DNA of 64,000 nt from JBFLXB01 sp964570625 (lineage in GTDB: Bacteria; Nitrospirota; Nitrospiria; 2-01-FULL-66-17), in NCBI GenBank assembly GCA_964570625.1, contig CAZMYW010000009.1, positions 1 through 64,000 on the forward strand, read 5' to 3'. The notes beneath the pieces are model-generated. The model saw only the letters and a list, made by a program, of their open reading frames with translations, ran no database searches and was not told the origin of the DNA. The position numbers and the translations under genes are program-made. Positions 18,981 through 27,785 of this stretch are shown here, piece by piece (the first letter of the stretch is position 1; each line of letters opens with the position of its first letter).

Positions 18981-19676
18981 TCACACGACGGTTCCAAACA
19001 GAGCCCCCACGGCGGCGGTGAGTCCCATCGCCAACGCGCCCCAGAACGTGACGCGCATCGCACCCACCATTACATTTGCGCCCCCCGCGCGCGCCGCCAA
19101 TCCACCCAGAAGCGCGAGGAACAGCAACGACGTTGCAGCGACTAGGGGGATCAGACTCGCCTCCGACGCCACCGCCGCGACCAGTAGCGGCAACGCGGCG
19201 CCAATCGCGAAACTACCGGCCGACGCCAACGCAGCCTGGATCGGACGCGCACGGAGAGCCTCGATGATCCCGAGTTCGTCGCGAGCATGGGCTCCGAGTG
19301 CGTCGTGGGCCATAAGTTGATCGGCCACCTGTTCAGCCAGCGCGGTATCGAGGCCGCGGCCGACGTAGATCGCCGCCAGTTCCTTCCGTTCGCCCTGGTC
19401 GTCGGCGGTGAGTTCCTTACGCTCGCGCTCAACATCCGCCCGTTCGGTGTCTGCCTGCGAGTGGACGGAGACGTATTCGCCGGCGGCCATAGACATGGCA
19501 CCGGCAACCAGCCCCGCGGTCCCCGCGATCAACACACTGCTGTGAGTCGCTTGCGCCGCGGCCACGCCCAGCACCAGGCTCGCGGTGGACACGATGCCGT
19601 CGTTCGCGCCCAGCACCGACGCGCGGAGCCAGCCGATACGGTTCGTTCGGTGTCGTTCCCAATGACGCAACGCCAT
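18981..19676 (-). CDS. VIT1/CCC1-family iron/manganese transporter-like protein
   Basis: A 231-residue membrane protein of the VIT1/CCC1 family, whose eukaryotic members move Fe2+/Mn2+ out of the cytoplasm. Helix 1 has the family motif LRASVLGANDGIVSTASLVL and helix 2 has AGAMSMAAGEYVSVHSQ. An acidic cytoplasmic stretch (DVERERKELTADDQGERKEL) corresponds to the metal-binding domain. About five membrane helices. The start at 19676 (MALRHWERHRTNRI) is chosen over an upstream start because the added 64 residues are basic and unlike the family. Confidence 0.93.
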   Translation of the reverse strand: MALRHWERHRTNRIGWLRASVLGANDGIVSTASLVLGVAAAQATHSSVLIAGTAGLVAGAMSMAAGEYVSVHSQADTERADVERERKELTADDQGERKELAAIYVGRGLDTALAEQVADQLMAHDALGAHARDELGIIEALRARPIQAALASAGSFAIGAALPLLVAAVASEASLIPLVAATSLLFLALLGGLAARAGGANVMVGAMRVTFWGALAMGLTAAVGALFGTVV

Positions 19677-19693
19677 ACCGACCGCCCCTCGCG

Positions 19694-20503
19694 TTACTTC
19701 CGGACGCCGATCGTCACCAGATAGTCGCGCGGCATGGCCACGCCGAGATCGGTTGTGAAGCCATCGTGGTACCCGACAAAATCCTGTTTCAGTTTCTCCC
19801 GGCGTTCCGGGTCCAGATTTGCGGCCAGTGATTTGGTGGGACCGTAGCCTGCCACGAACATGTCCCACACCGCAAGACCGCTGGGCTCACGAAGCACCGT
19901 GGTGCCGGTCTCGAATCCCAAATCGAACGCCGCCCCCAGCAATTGTTTCACTCGTTCCCGGTTTCCCCATTCGAACGGAGAGGGTGGCGGTGGCGAGGGT
20001 GGAGCCGCCATGTAGGGTTTCATGACCTTGAACAGGCCCGCAATGGTGCCGTCGGCGGGCCACGTGGTGAGCCCGAGCCGGCCGCCCTTCTTACACACGC
20101 GCGCCAGCTCGGCAGCCGCGGCCTCGGGGTCTCGGACAAACATGACACCGCAGGTCGAAATCACGGCATCGAAACTCCTATCTTCAAACGGCAATTTCTC
20201 CGCATCGCCGACACGAAAGTCGATCGTGAGCTTAGCCTCGGCGGCCGCTGCGTTGGCTGCGTCAATGAGATCCGCGCCCAGATCCACGCCAATGACCGTC
20301 GCGCCGCGAGCCGCCGCGCGGCGCGCGGTCCAGCCGGTACCGGTGGCCACGTCCAGCACTCGCTCGCCGGGACGTGGCGCCAGGCGCACGACGCAGTGTT
20401 CGATCGAATCGGCGATCGTCTGGCTAATGCGTTCGTACTGCTGCCCTCCCGCGTTCCAGGTGGCGGCCATCTTGAGATTTTGCGGTTGAATGGCTTGTGT
20501 CAT
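19694..20503 (-). CDS. Class I SAM-dependent methyltransferase
   Basis: A 269-residue UbiE/Methyltransf_11-type enzyme. Motif I is VLDVATGTGWTA (~residues 49-60), the acidic end of strand 2 is GVDLGADLI and motif post-I is FRVGDAEKLPFEDRSFD. A proline-rich loop (AAPPSPPPPSPF) interrupts the C-terminal part. The substrate is not evident. It lies 12 bp downstream of the transglycosylase gene on the same strand and 17 bp before the VIT gene. Confidence 0.88.
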   Translation of the reverse strand: MTQAIQPQNLKMAATWNAGGQQYERISQTIADSIEHCVVRLAPRPGERVLDVATGTGWTARRAAARGATVIGVDLGADLIDAANAAAAEAKLTIDFRVGDAEKLPFEDRSFDAVISTCGVMFVRDPEAAAAELARVCKKGGRLGLTTWPADGTIAGLFKVMKPYMAAPPSPPPPSPFEWGNRERVKQLLGAAFDLGFETGTTVLREPSGLAVWDMFVAGYGPTKSLAANLDPERREKLKQDFVGYHDGFTTDLGVAMPRDYLVTIGVRK

Positions 20504-20515
20504 ACGTCCTCCAAG

Positions 20516-21424
20516 TTAGTCGGCGGTAAGACTCCGATCCCGGTCCGTTGGTGCCAGGCTTGCTCCGCGTCGTGACCCTGCCGCCAGCCCGGCGAACCTG
20601 CGCTGCAATCCATTGACCTGCGCCAGGTAGGCGTTGACGTCGTGGGCGCCGCACCGCTGGCCCGCGGTCAGCCGGAACTTGCGCGCGGCATACGTATCGC
20701 CCGCCCCTGCTCCGCACAGGTGGATCAACGCGGCGAGATCCTGCTTCTGCCGGAGCGTGGCGGTGGCGATCCGCCGGCGTGCCATCACCTTTGCCACGCC
20801 GCGATCCAGCTGCGCCGCGGTCAATTCGATGGCGTGACTCGGCACCACGCGCGTGTACAGGCTGTTGAACCAGCACGATCGCACGTCGTCCCAGGGGCCG
20901 TCCTCGACCACCACGTGGTCGTGGATGCAATAGCGCCTGGCCTCGCGGAATGTCCCGTCGGTGATCTGATACATGCCCACCGCGCTCGACGCGGGTTGGT
21001 AGAGCTCGAACGGATTCCGGGCCGGACGCCACCGCCAGTACGTCCGTGCCACCGGGTTGCCCGAGCCTTCGACCTGAGCGAGCGCAGCCAGCAACTCGGT
21101 GGTGATGACCGCGGTCGAGTGTTGGCTGAAGAGCGGCCCGTATGTCCGCCACGTCTCGGAGGGGCTCTTGGCCAGCGCGTCGCTCACCGGGAAAAACAGT
21201 TCGGTCGGCTTGCGGATCGTCTGGTACACCCAGTTGGCCCCAGACCACGCCACCACGATGACGACGACACCGACCAGAGCCCGAACCGCCAGTGGCGCGG
21301 CCCGGATCGCCCGCAGCACACGCCGGGGCCACCGCGTGCGACGACGGCTCCGACGCACGCGCCGCCGTTTGGCAACGGCTCCGGTGGTGCGTGAACGCGA
21401 TCGCGAAAGCACCTTAGCAGCCAT
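20516..21424 (-). CDS. Membrane-anchored lytic transglycosylase-like protein
   Basis: A 302-residue protein with a very basic cytoplasmic N-terminus (about 14 Arg in 40 residues). One transmembrane helix follows (LAVRALVGVVVIVVAW, ~45-60), then a periplasmic SLT-like domain. The catalytic glutamate is probably Glu119 (ALAQVEGSGNP), and the family motif SSAVGMYQITDGTF follows. Cysteines in CIHDH, RSCWFN, HLCGAG and QRCG may form disulfides. Expected role: peptidoglycan cleavage or remodelling. Confidence 0.8.
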   Translation of the reverse strand: MAAKVLSRSRSRTTGAVAKRRRVRRSRRRTRWPRRVLRAIRAAPLAVRALVGVVVIVVAWSGANWVYQTIRKPTELFFPVSDALAKSPSETWRTYGPLFSQHSTAVITTELLAALAQVEGSGNPVARTYWRWRPARNPFELYQPASSAVGMYQITDGTFREARRYCIHDHVVVEDGPWDDVRSCWFNSLYTRVVPSHAIELTAAQLDRGVAKVMARRRIATATLRQKQDLAALIHLCGAGAGDTYAARKFRLTAGQRCGAHDVNAYLAQVNGLQRRFAGLAAGSRRGASLAPTDRDRSLTAD

Positions 21425-21503
21425 GGTTCAGACCGACCCGTTGAGTCGGGGTAGTTGTACCACATCGGAACGGCTTCAACCGATAGGCAGAGTGCCGTAA
21501 ATG

Positions 21504-21538
21504 ATACGGCCACACAGACGACGTCTGTGCGGCCGTAT
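21504..21538. terminator. Strong hairpin between two minus-strand genes
   Basis: A 16-bp stem with a 3-base loop (atacggccacacagac / gac / gtctgtgcggccgtat), one G-T pair. It sits 20 bp downstream of the di-heme lipoprotein stop, where a transcript terminator would be. No clear U-tract follows on the minus strand, so it may act as an mRNA 3' stabiliser instead. Confidence 0.6.
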
Positions 21539-21558
21539 TCGGATCGGGTTACTCAGTG

Positions 21559-23259
21559 TTAGTGTCTACGGTCTCGGTCCTCCCGTCGCACCACTTCTTC
21601 CACCGCTTCTTCCTCCGCTTTGAACAGGACCAGGCTTTGGAGGAACTTGATCAGTTGGGACTGCTCACTCCGCCTGAGCGCAGCGAACCGATCCCGCGAC
21701 GCTTGAGCTTCGCCGCCATGGAAGAGGATGGCGTCTTTCAGCGTGGTGGCCCGCCCGTCGTGCAGCCAGGGGCCGGTGCTCCCCACTCCCCACAGCTCCC
21801 GCGTCCTCCACACCGACGCGCCGGTTCCCTTTTCATCGATGGACTCGGCCAATCCGGGTCCCATGTCATGGCGCTTGAGATCTCCGAACAGCCTGACCAC
21901 CGCCCCGCCTCTGTCGTCGGACTCGAATGGGATCTCGTCCGGCGAATCCACGGTCAAGTCGAAGGTGATCGGGTGCGCGGGATCCAGCCCCACATCGAGG
22001 GGATTGGCCCCGGAGGGAAGCGTCGCATCCCGGTAGTCGGGACTGCTGCTGGGCTCGGAGAACACCGGGCTCTTCAACCGCATCGCGGGGATGTGGCAGT
22101 CGGCGCAACCCACCCTGGAAAATAGTTGTTCGCCGTCTCCGATGGCTTCCCGCTGGGAACGAGTGAGCGGAAAGGCCGTGGGATCCTGCCGATTCAACTC
22201 GATGATGGTGACCGGCCGGGGCTGGGCGACTTGGTAGATCGTCAACGCCGTGATCTGCCCCACCGACAGCTCGTTGGTCACCCCGTCGCCATCGCCGTCA
22301 CGATCGGCTCCAACCATCTCCACCGGTTGCATACCCAGCTCGTTGTTGGACGCGTCTCGGACAAAATCTCGCGCGAATGCCACCACCCCTTTCCACTGGT
22401 AGGGTTTCACGACCAGATCCGGATCAACGCCCTGAATCCCCCGCGGGTCTACTGTGCCGGTGGGATCGGCGATGAGGACCCCATAACTGACGTCATTGCT
22501 CGTGGTCAACGGTATCCGCACCTCTGCCTTGTTCGCCCGGGCCTGGGAAACGGCTCGGTCTCGAATCGCCTTGAGATCGGCGGTGGCCTCTTCGGCGAGC
22601 AGTTGGAGCGCGCCGAGGCCGAAGACGTGCGGGGTGTTGCGCTGGATGAATTTTGCGGGGTCGGCCGTGCGCTGAGGATCTCGATGGACATTGGCATCGA
22701 TCCCTCCGGCGCCGTCTTCGAACGTGAGCTCGTGACAACTCACGCAGCCCCTCGCGTTGGGCCCGGTGGTTCTGAAAGGATCCGCCTGGAACCCGGGCAG
22801 ATCGGCCCGCGGCGACCGGGAGAAGCGAATACTGACCGCGGCATCGTTCGCGAGATTGGCTCCGACTCCGTCCTCACTCGCGAATTGCGCGCCAAAAATT
22901 TCATCTCCGATTTCGAACGCCTCGAGAAAATCCACCCCGCCGGATACGATGTCGAACTGATCCAGTGTGAGATCCGGCGCCTGACTGGGGTCCGGGGGTT
23001 GCGCGTCATCGCGGCTGTCGGCGCGCGTAAAGACTCGGAAGACCGCCGAAATCACCGAGGGATTACTGCTCCCCGAACCGTCAGGAGGACCCACGTTCGG
23101 GCTCGCGGCTTGACCTCCGACCGCACCCTCGCCGCAGCCGACGAGCATACTGTGACCGGCGACGAGGACCGCGACCGCCAGAACCCCCGGAATCGTGAGA
23201 CAAGACCGGTCAAGCCGAGGAGGGCAACAAACCGCATGAGGACGCCATTCTCCAGCCAC
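21559..23259 (-). CDS. Di-heme c-type cytochrome peroxidase-like lipoprotein
   Basis: A 566-residue exported protein with two heme c attachment motifs, CVSCH (172-176) and CADCH (385-389). It belongs to the di-heme thiol oxidoreductase/peroxidase-like group (DUF1111-like layout: an N-terminal heme domain, then ELWGVGSTGPWLHDGRATTL near the second). The signal ends in a lipobox-like MLVGC (Cys42), so it is probably anchored in a membrane on the periplasmic side. A DRDGDGDGVTNE stretch looks like a calcium-binding loop. The start is a GTG at 23259 and is uncertain. No other electron-transfer genes are adjacent. Confidence 0.85.
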   Translation of the reverse strand: MAGEWRPHAVCCPPRLDRSCLTIPGVLAVAVLVAGHSMLVGCGEGAVGGQAASPNVGPPDGSGSSNPSVISAVFRVFTRADSRDDAQPPDPSQAPDLTLDQFDIVSGGVDFLEAFEIGDEIFGAQFASEDGVGANLANDAAVSIRFSRSPRADLPGFQADPFRTTGPNARGCVSCHELTFEDGAGGIDANVHRDPQRTADPAKFIQRNTPHVFGLGALQLLAEEATADLKAIRDRAVSQARANKAEVRIPLTTSNDVSYGVLIADPTGTVDPRGIQGVDPDLVVKPYQWKGVVAFARDFVRDASNNELGMQPVEMVGADRDGDGDGVTNELSVGQITALTIYQVAQPRPVTIIELNRQDPTAFPLTRSQREAIGDGEQLFSRVGCADCHIPAMRLKSPVFSEPSSSPDYRDATLPSGANPLDVGLDPAHPITFDLTVDSPDEIPFESDDRGGAVVRLFGDLKRHDMGPGLAESIDEKGTGASVWRTRELWGVGSTGPWLHDGRATTLKDAILFHGGEAQASRDRFAALRRSEQSQLIKFLQSLVLFKAEEEAVEEVVRREDRDRRH

Positions 23260-23401
23260 AAAGGGAACTCCAACGCCACAAAAGTTCCCTCTGGATCGGT
23301 ACTCCGTCCTCTGATATTTCCCTCGACTATTGGCAGTGTGAGTGCTGCGGAGTGGCGGAAAAACGCAAGAACGGGCGGGGATGATACGATCGGATCTAAA
23401 T

Positions 23402-23417
23402 TTAATTAAATAATTAA
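23402..23417. promoter_or_regulatory. AT-only palindrome upstream of the di-heme gene
   Basis: TTAATTAAATAATTAA: two 7-bp arms around AA, inside an AT-rich stretch (23395-23420) that stands out from the GC-rich surroundings. It lies ~140 bp upstream of the di-heme lipoprotein start in an otherwise empty 211-bp gap. Possible operator or UP element; no factor can be named. Confidence 0.35.
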
Positions 23418-23470
23418 GACCGTCCCTATAAGAGATGCGGCGTCGAGACGAGCGCTAGTCAGTCCTCCTC

Positions 23471-24304
23471 TTATCGACCGGCGGAGGGCCGGCCGTAGAG
23501 CGCCCGGGCTTTGCTCAGGTGCCTGATCGCCTCGGATCGCTTCCCGAGCTTCTCGAAAAGGAGGCCGAGGTTGTAGTGGGCGTCGGCGCAGGTGGGATCG
23601 CGACCAATGGCCTCGCGATACGCGCGGATCGCTTCGTCGGTACGTCCGAGATCCTCCAGCAGCGCAGCTAGGTTGAACGGGGGGGTCGGATCAGCGGGTG
23701 CGTGCTGGATCGCGGCCCGGTAGTGCGCCTCGGCCTGAACGGGTTTCTTCGCCTCCTGGTAGAGGCATCCGAGATTCACGTGGGCATCCGACAGTGTCGG
23801 GTCCAGCTCCAAGGCCTGGTGGTAGGCTCGCTGCGCCTCCTTCGGCGAGGAATTCTCCAGTTCCGCCGCCAGATGGAACCAGTCCCGGGCCGTCCGGATG
23901 GGAGCGGGGGCGGCTGCGGGCGCTTGCGGCAGGGCCACTTGTTTGGCCACGGTCCGGACATCGAAATTGAAGAGAAACTGCCCCGAGTCCGGTTGCCACC
24001 GCGAGGATCCGTCCCAGGCCACGATGCGACCGTCATCCGCGTAGATCGTCAGGCTCGTCAGGTGCTGATCATCAGGGAGTTGGCGCTTGAGCGAGGCCAA
24101 CATTTTTCGAATCCGCTTCATCGGAACGCGGGAATCGAGGAGGCCTTTGGTGGTCTTCAGGAGCAGGAGATCTTGGAAGTTGAACCGGAACCGTTTTCCG
24201 GGGCCCCGGCTGGGGGAGAGGAATCCCGCACGGATACACGATCGGATTTGCTGCTCGGGCAGGTCGACGATCTTCGCCGCGTCGCGGGTGGTAAAATGCG
24301 TCAC
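23471..24304 (-). CDS. MerR-type HTH protein fused to TPRs, coupled to Ku
   Basis: A 277-residue protein. Residues 1-75 form a MerR-like winged helix (FTTRDAAKIVDLPEQQIRSC, AGFLSPSRGPGKRFRFNFQD). A ~60-residue strand-rich linker follows, then three or four TPR units (for example AHVNLGCLYQEAKKPVQAEA). The ATG start overlaps the Ku stop codon (ATGA), so it is translated with Ku and probably belongs to the end-joining operon. It may regulate the locus or scaffold repair proteins; neither is shown. Confidence 0.85.
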   Translation of the reverse strand: MTHFTTRDAAKIVDLPEQQIRSCIRAGFLSPSRGPGKRFRFNFQDLLLLKTTKGLLDSRVPMKRIRKMLASLKRQLPDDQHLTSLTIYADDGRIVAWDGSSRWQPDSGQFLFNFDVRTVAKQVALPQAPAAAPAPIRTARDWFHLAAELENSSPKEAQRAYHQALELDPTLSDAHVNLGCLYQEAKKPVQAEAHYRAAIQHAPADPTPPFNLAALLEDLGRTDEAIRAYREAIGRDPTCADAHYNLGLLFEKLGKRSEAIRHLSKARALYGRPSAGR

Positions 24305-25161
24305 TTCTTGGCAGCCTGGACCTTCTTCTCCGGCTTCTCCTGCGTGTCCACGGCGCGCTTGGCCTTTACGGCCGTCTTCTTGTCCTGCGGGACCCGCTTG
24401 GCCAGGCTCTCTTTGAGCGCTTCCATCAGGTCGATCACCTGGGCGCGTTGGACTTGAGGACCGGCCGCAGTCACTTCCTTGCCCTCGACCTTCAGATTCA
24501 CCAGATCAAGGACTCGCAGCCGGTAGTCGTCCTGGTACTGCTCGGGTTTGAAGTCGGTGCTGGACAGATCCTCCACCAGTCTCAGGGCCAGCTCCAACTC
24601 GCCATCCCTGATCTTGGCCGATTCCCCCTTGTCGATTTCTCCGAAGTCCCGCACTTCGTCGGGAAAATACATGGTATGGAGCAGGAGACCGTCCTGGGCC
24701 GGCCTGATCAGCACCAGGCTCTCTTTGCCGCGCATCACGAACGTGGCCAGAGCGACCCGATCGGTCTTGGCCATGGCCGAGGCCAGCAGCCGATAGGCTT
24801 TTTCACCCCCCTTGTCGGGGCCCAGATAGTAGGTCTTCTCGAAATAGATCGGATCGACTTTGGGGAGCGGGACGAACTCCGCGATGTCGATGACCTTGGA
24901 GCCCTCCCCTTCCAGGGACTTCAACTCCTCCTCGGTCAGCTGGACGTACTGGTCCTTCGAGAACTCGTAGCCTTTGACCAGCTCGCTGCGTTCCACCTTC
25001 TCGTTGCAGACCGGGCAGAACGTCTGCTGCTTGATCCGGCTTCCGCACTTGCCATGGAGCTGATTGAAGGACACGCCTTGCGAAGAAGCGGCGGTGAAGA
25101 ATTTGACGGGAATCGAAACCAGACCAAAGGAAATGGTGCCCGATCCGATCGAGTGCGGCAT
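24301..25161 (-). CDS. ku: Non-homologous end joining protein Ku
   Basis: A 286-residue bacterial Ku that rings DNA ends as a homodimer and recruits LigD. The start is family-typical (SIGSGTISFGLVSIPVKFF). A zinc-ribbon-like HGKCG...FCPVCNEKV segment follows, then the central beta-barrel (YFEKTYYLGPDKGGEKAYRL). A Lys/Ala-rich C-terminal tail is the expected DNA-interacting tail. AAGGAG precedes the ATG. It is divergent from ligD with only 38 bp between the starts. Confidence 0.97.
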   Translation of the reverse strand: MPHSIGSGTISFGLVSIPVKFFTAASSQGVSFNQLHGKCGSRIKQQTFCPVCNEKVERSELVKGYEFSKDQYVQLTEEELKSLEGEGSKVIDIAEFVPLPKVDPIYFEKTYYLGPDKGGEKAYRLLASAMAKTDRVALATFVMRGKESLVLIRPAQDGLLLHTMYFPDEVRDFGEIDKGESAKIRDGELELALRLVEDLSSTDFKPEQYQDDYRLRVLDLVNLKVEGKEVTAAGPQVQRAQVIDLMEALKESLAKRVPQDKKTAVKAKRAVDTQEKPEKKVQAAKK

Positions 25162-25199
25162 CGCGTCTCTCCTTCACGTCGGGAGGTTTGAACGGTACC

Positions 25200-27785
25200 A
25201 TGAAAGCCTTTATACTTCAAGACGTTGTCCCTGCAGCGGATCACGCCCGCGCCGACGAGGCGTCCACCGTGCCCGAGAAAAAGACTCCGCCACTCGACGC
25301 GTACCGTGCCAAACGCAACCCCGAACGCACGCCCGAGCCGTTCGGCGGTGGTGGCGCGGGTGGGGGCACACGCCGCTTCGTGGTCCACAAACACATGGCC
25401 CGGCACCTCCACTACGACCTGCGCCTGGAGATGGACGGCGTGCTCAAGAGCTGGGCCGTGCCCAAAGGCCCGTCCGTTCGAGCCGAGACCAAACGCCTGG
25501 CCGTGCACGTGGAAGACCACCCCATCGAGTACGGCGAGTTCGAGGGAGTGATTCCGGCCGGCAACTACGGCGCCGGCGCGGTGATCGTGTGGGATCGAGG
25601 GTGGTACCGATTCGTCAAAGAGGGCGACCCGCTCGAGCACCTCGCCAAGGGCAAGCTGGAATTCGAATTGTTCGGCTTCAAGCTCCGCGGACGGTGGACA
25701 CTCGCCCGGATGGCCAAGAAGGACAAGGAGTGGCTCCTACTCAAAAAGGCGGATGGCGGAGCCTCCGATACCGAACTCACGGAGCGCTACCCACAGTCGG
25801 TCATCTCGGGGCTCACCCCGGAGGAACTTCTGGATCTTCCCGCCAAGCAGGCGGCGCTGCGGGAGCGGATCGCCAGGCTCAAGGCTCCCCAGGCCGAGGT
25901 CTCGCCGCGCCAGTCGTTCATGCTCGCCACGCTCGCGGAACATCCGTTTTCAGGCGACGAGTGGCTCTTCGAGGTGAAATACGACGGCGTGCGGGTGCTG
26001 GCCCGTCGTCAAGGAGATGCCATCGAGCTGTATGGTCGAAGCGGCCAGGTGATCACACCGCGGTACCCGGAGCTGTTGCGGCCGCTGCGAGCGCTTCCGT
26101 TAGACGAGTTTCTCATCGACGGCGAAATCGTGGCGCTCGACGACAGCGGCAAGCCCAGCTTTGAACGGCTCCAGGCGCGTATGGGCCTCACCAACCCTCG
26201 CGACATTGAACGCGCGGTGTCCGCGGTACCGGTCGTCGCGATCTTTTTCGATTGCCTCGCGCTGGACGGTCACGATCTGCGTCGCCTCCCCCTCCTGGAT
26301 CGGAAAGAATCCCTCAAGCTGATCCTGCCGGCCCTGGGCATCCTCCGCTACGGGGACCACGTGGTCGAACAGGGTGAGGCGTTTTTCGAGGCGGCCTCAG
26401 CTGAGCGACTCGAGGGCATCGTGGCCAAGAAAGTGGACAGTCTCTACGTCGGCGGTCGATCGCGCGACTGGATCAAACTCAAGTGTCAGCGCCGTCAGGA
26501 ATTCGTGATCGGAGGGTACACCGATCCCCAAGGCGGCCGAACATCCTTCGGCGCGCTGCACCTCGGGATCTACGAAGGGCCTCGTCTGGTCTACGTGTCC
26601 AAGGTCGGGACCGGATTCGATAGTACATCGCTTAAGACGCTCTGGGCCGCGCTGCAACCGCTCGCGCGGCCGACCTCACCGTTCGAGACCGGCGCCCCAA
26701 CCGGACGCGGCCACCACTGGGTCGAGCCGAAACTGGTCTGCGAAGTGCGCTTTACCGAGTGGACCAAAAACAGTGGGATTCGCCATCCGGCCTTCCTCGG
26801 CCTCCGCACCGACAAGCGACCCGAGGAGTGCCGGCGCGAGGTGCCGGTGGACGTGGTCGTCCCCGAGCCCGTATCACCCGAGCCCGTGGCCACCGCGCCG
26901 GTCAAGATCACCAATCCGAAGAAGGTATTCTGGCCGGATGAAAGCTACACCAAGGGGGATCTGATCGCGTACTACGACACCGTGGCGCCGTTCCTCCTCC
27001 CGTACCTCCGGGATCGGCCGGTGGTACTCACGAGATATCCCGACGGGATCAAAGGGAAGTCTTTTTTCCAGAAGGACGCGCCGGAATTCGCACCGGTCTG
27101 GGTCCGGACCGAACAGATCTACTCCAAGGACGCGGAACGCGAGATCGACTACTTCATCGTGAACGACGCGGACACGCTCCGCTACGTGGCGAACCTGGGA
27201 ACCATCCCGCTTCACCTCTGGAGCGCACGCATCGGCTCGCTCGACCGGCCGGACTGGCTGGTCCTGGATCTGGATCCAAAGGGTGCGCCGTTCACCGACG
27301 TGGTGAAGGTCGCGCGGAACCTTCACCGGATCCTCGACGAGCTCGAACTACCGAACTACGTCAAGACATCGGGCGCCACCGGCCTCCACGTCCTGATCCC
27401 GCTCAACGCCCGGTACACACACGAGGAAGCACGAACCTTTGCCCGACTCCTGGCCACACTCGGCGTTCAGGCCACCCCCGACATCGCCACGCTCGCCCGC
27501 CCCATCCGGTCCCGCGAGGGCAAGGTCTACATCGACTTCGGCCAAAATGGCCATGGCCGGACCATCGTGTCCCCGTTCTCGGTCCGGCCCCTTCCCGGCG
27601 CCCCGGCGTCGTGCCCGCTTCAGTGGAAGGAGGTCACCGCCCGCCTGGACCCCGGTCGCTTCACGATCAAGACTTTGCCGAGGCATATTGAGAAAACAGG
27701 CGACCCCTTGGTTCCGGTGCTGACCGGCTCTATCGACATGGCCGGCGTGATCCAACGTATCGAGGCCAGCCTAGGTAGGGAATAG
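25200..27785 (+). CDS. ligD: Multifunctional NHEJ DNA ligase LigD (PE-ligase-polymerase)
   Basis: An 861-residue end-joining enzyme with all three modules. The 3'-phosphoesterase domain comes first (~50-190, HKHMARHLHYDLRLE with His65, His71 and Asp73). The ATP-dependent ligase is central (~230-530, adenylated Lys260 in EVKYDGVR). The primase/polymerase domain is C-terminal (~565-855, metal ligands Asp690/Asp692 in LDLDP). This order matches Pseudomonas-type rather than mycobacterial LigD. The ATG at 25200 is chosen over TTG 25188 for spacing from GGGAGG. The 3' end overlaps the convergent DUF72 gene by 15 bp. Confidence 0.97.
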   Translation: MKAFILQDVVPAADHARADEASTVPEKKTPPLDAYRAKRNPERTPEPFGGGGAGGGTRRFVVHKHMARHLHYDLRLEMDGVLKSWAVPKGPSVRAETKRLAVHVEDHPIEYGEFEGVIPAGNYGAGAVIVWDRGWYRFVKEGDPLEHLAKGKLEFELFGFKLRGRWTLARMAKKDKEWLLLKKADGGASDTELTERYPQSVISGLTPEELLDLPAKQAALRERIARLKAPQAEVSPRQSFMLATLAEHPFSGDEWLFEVKYDGVRVLARRQGDAIELYGRSGQVITPRYPELLRPLRALPLDEFLIDGEIVALDDSGKPSFERLQARMGLTNPRDIERAVSAVPVVAIFFDCLALDGHDLRRLPLLDRKESLKLILPALGILRYGDHVVEQGEAFFEAASAERLEGIVAKKVDSLYVGGRSRDWIKLKCQRRQEFVIGGYTDPQGGRTSFGALHLGIYEGPRLVYVSKVGTGFDSTSLKTLWAALQPLARPTSPFETGAPTGRGHHWVEPKLVCEVRFTEWTKNSGIRHPAFLGLRTDKRPEECRREVPVDVVVPEPVSPEPVATAPVKITNPKKVFWPDESYTKGDLIAYYDTVAPFLLPYLRDRPVVLTRYPDGIKGKSFFQKDAPEFAPVWVRTEQIYSKDAEREIDYFIVNDADTLRYVANLGTIPLHLWSARIGSLDRPDWLVLDLDPKGAPFTDVVKVARNLHRILDELELPNYVKTSGATGLHVLIPLNARYTHEEARTFARLLATLGVQATPDIATLARPIRSREGKVYIDFGQNGHGRTIVSPFSVRPLPGAPASCPLQWKEVTARLDPGRFTIKTLPRHIEKTGDPLVPVLTGSIDMAGVIQRIEASLGRE

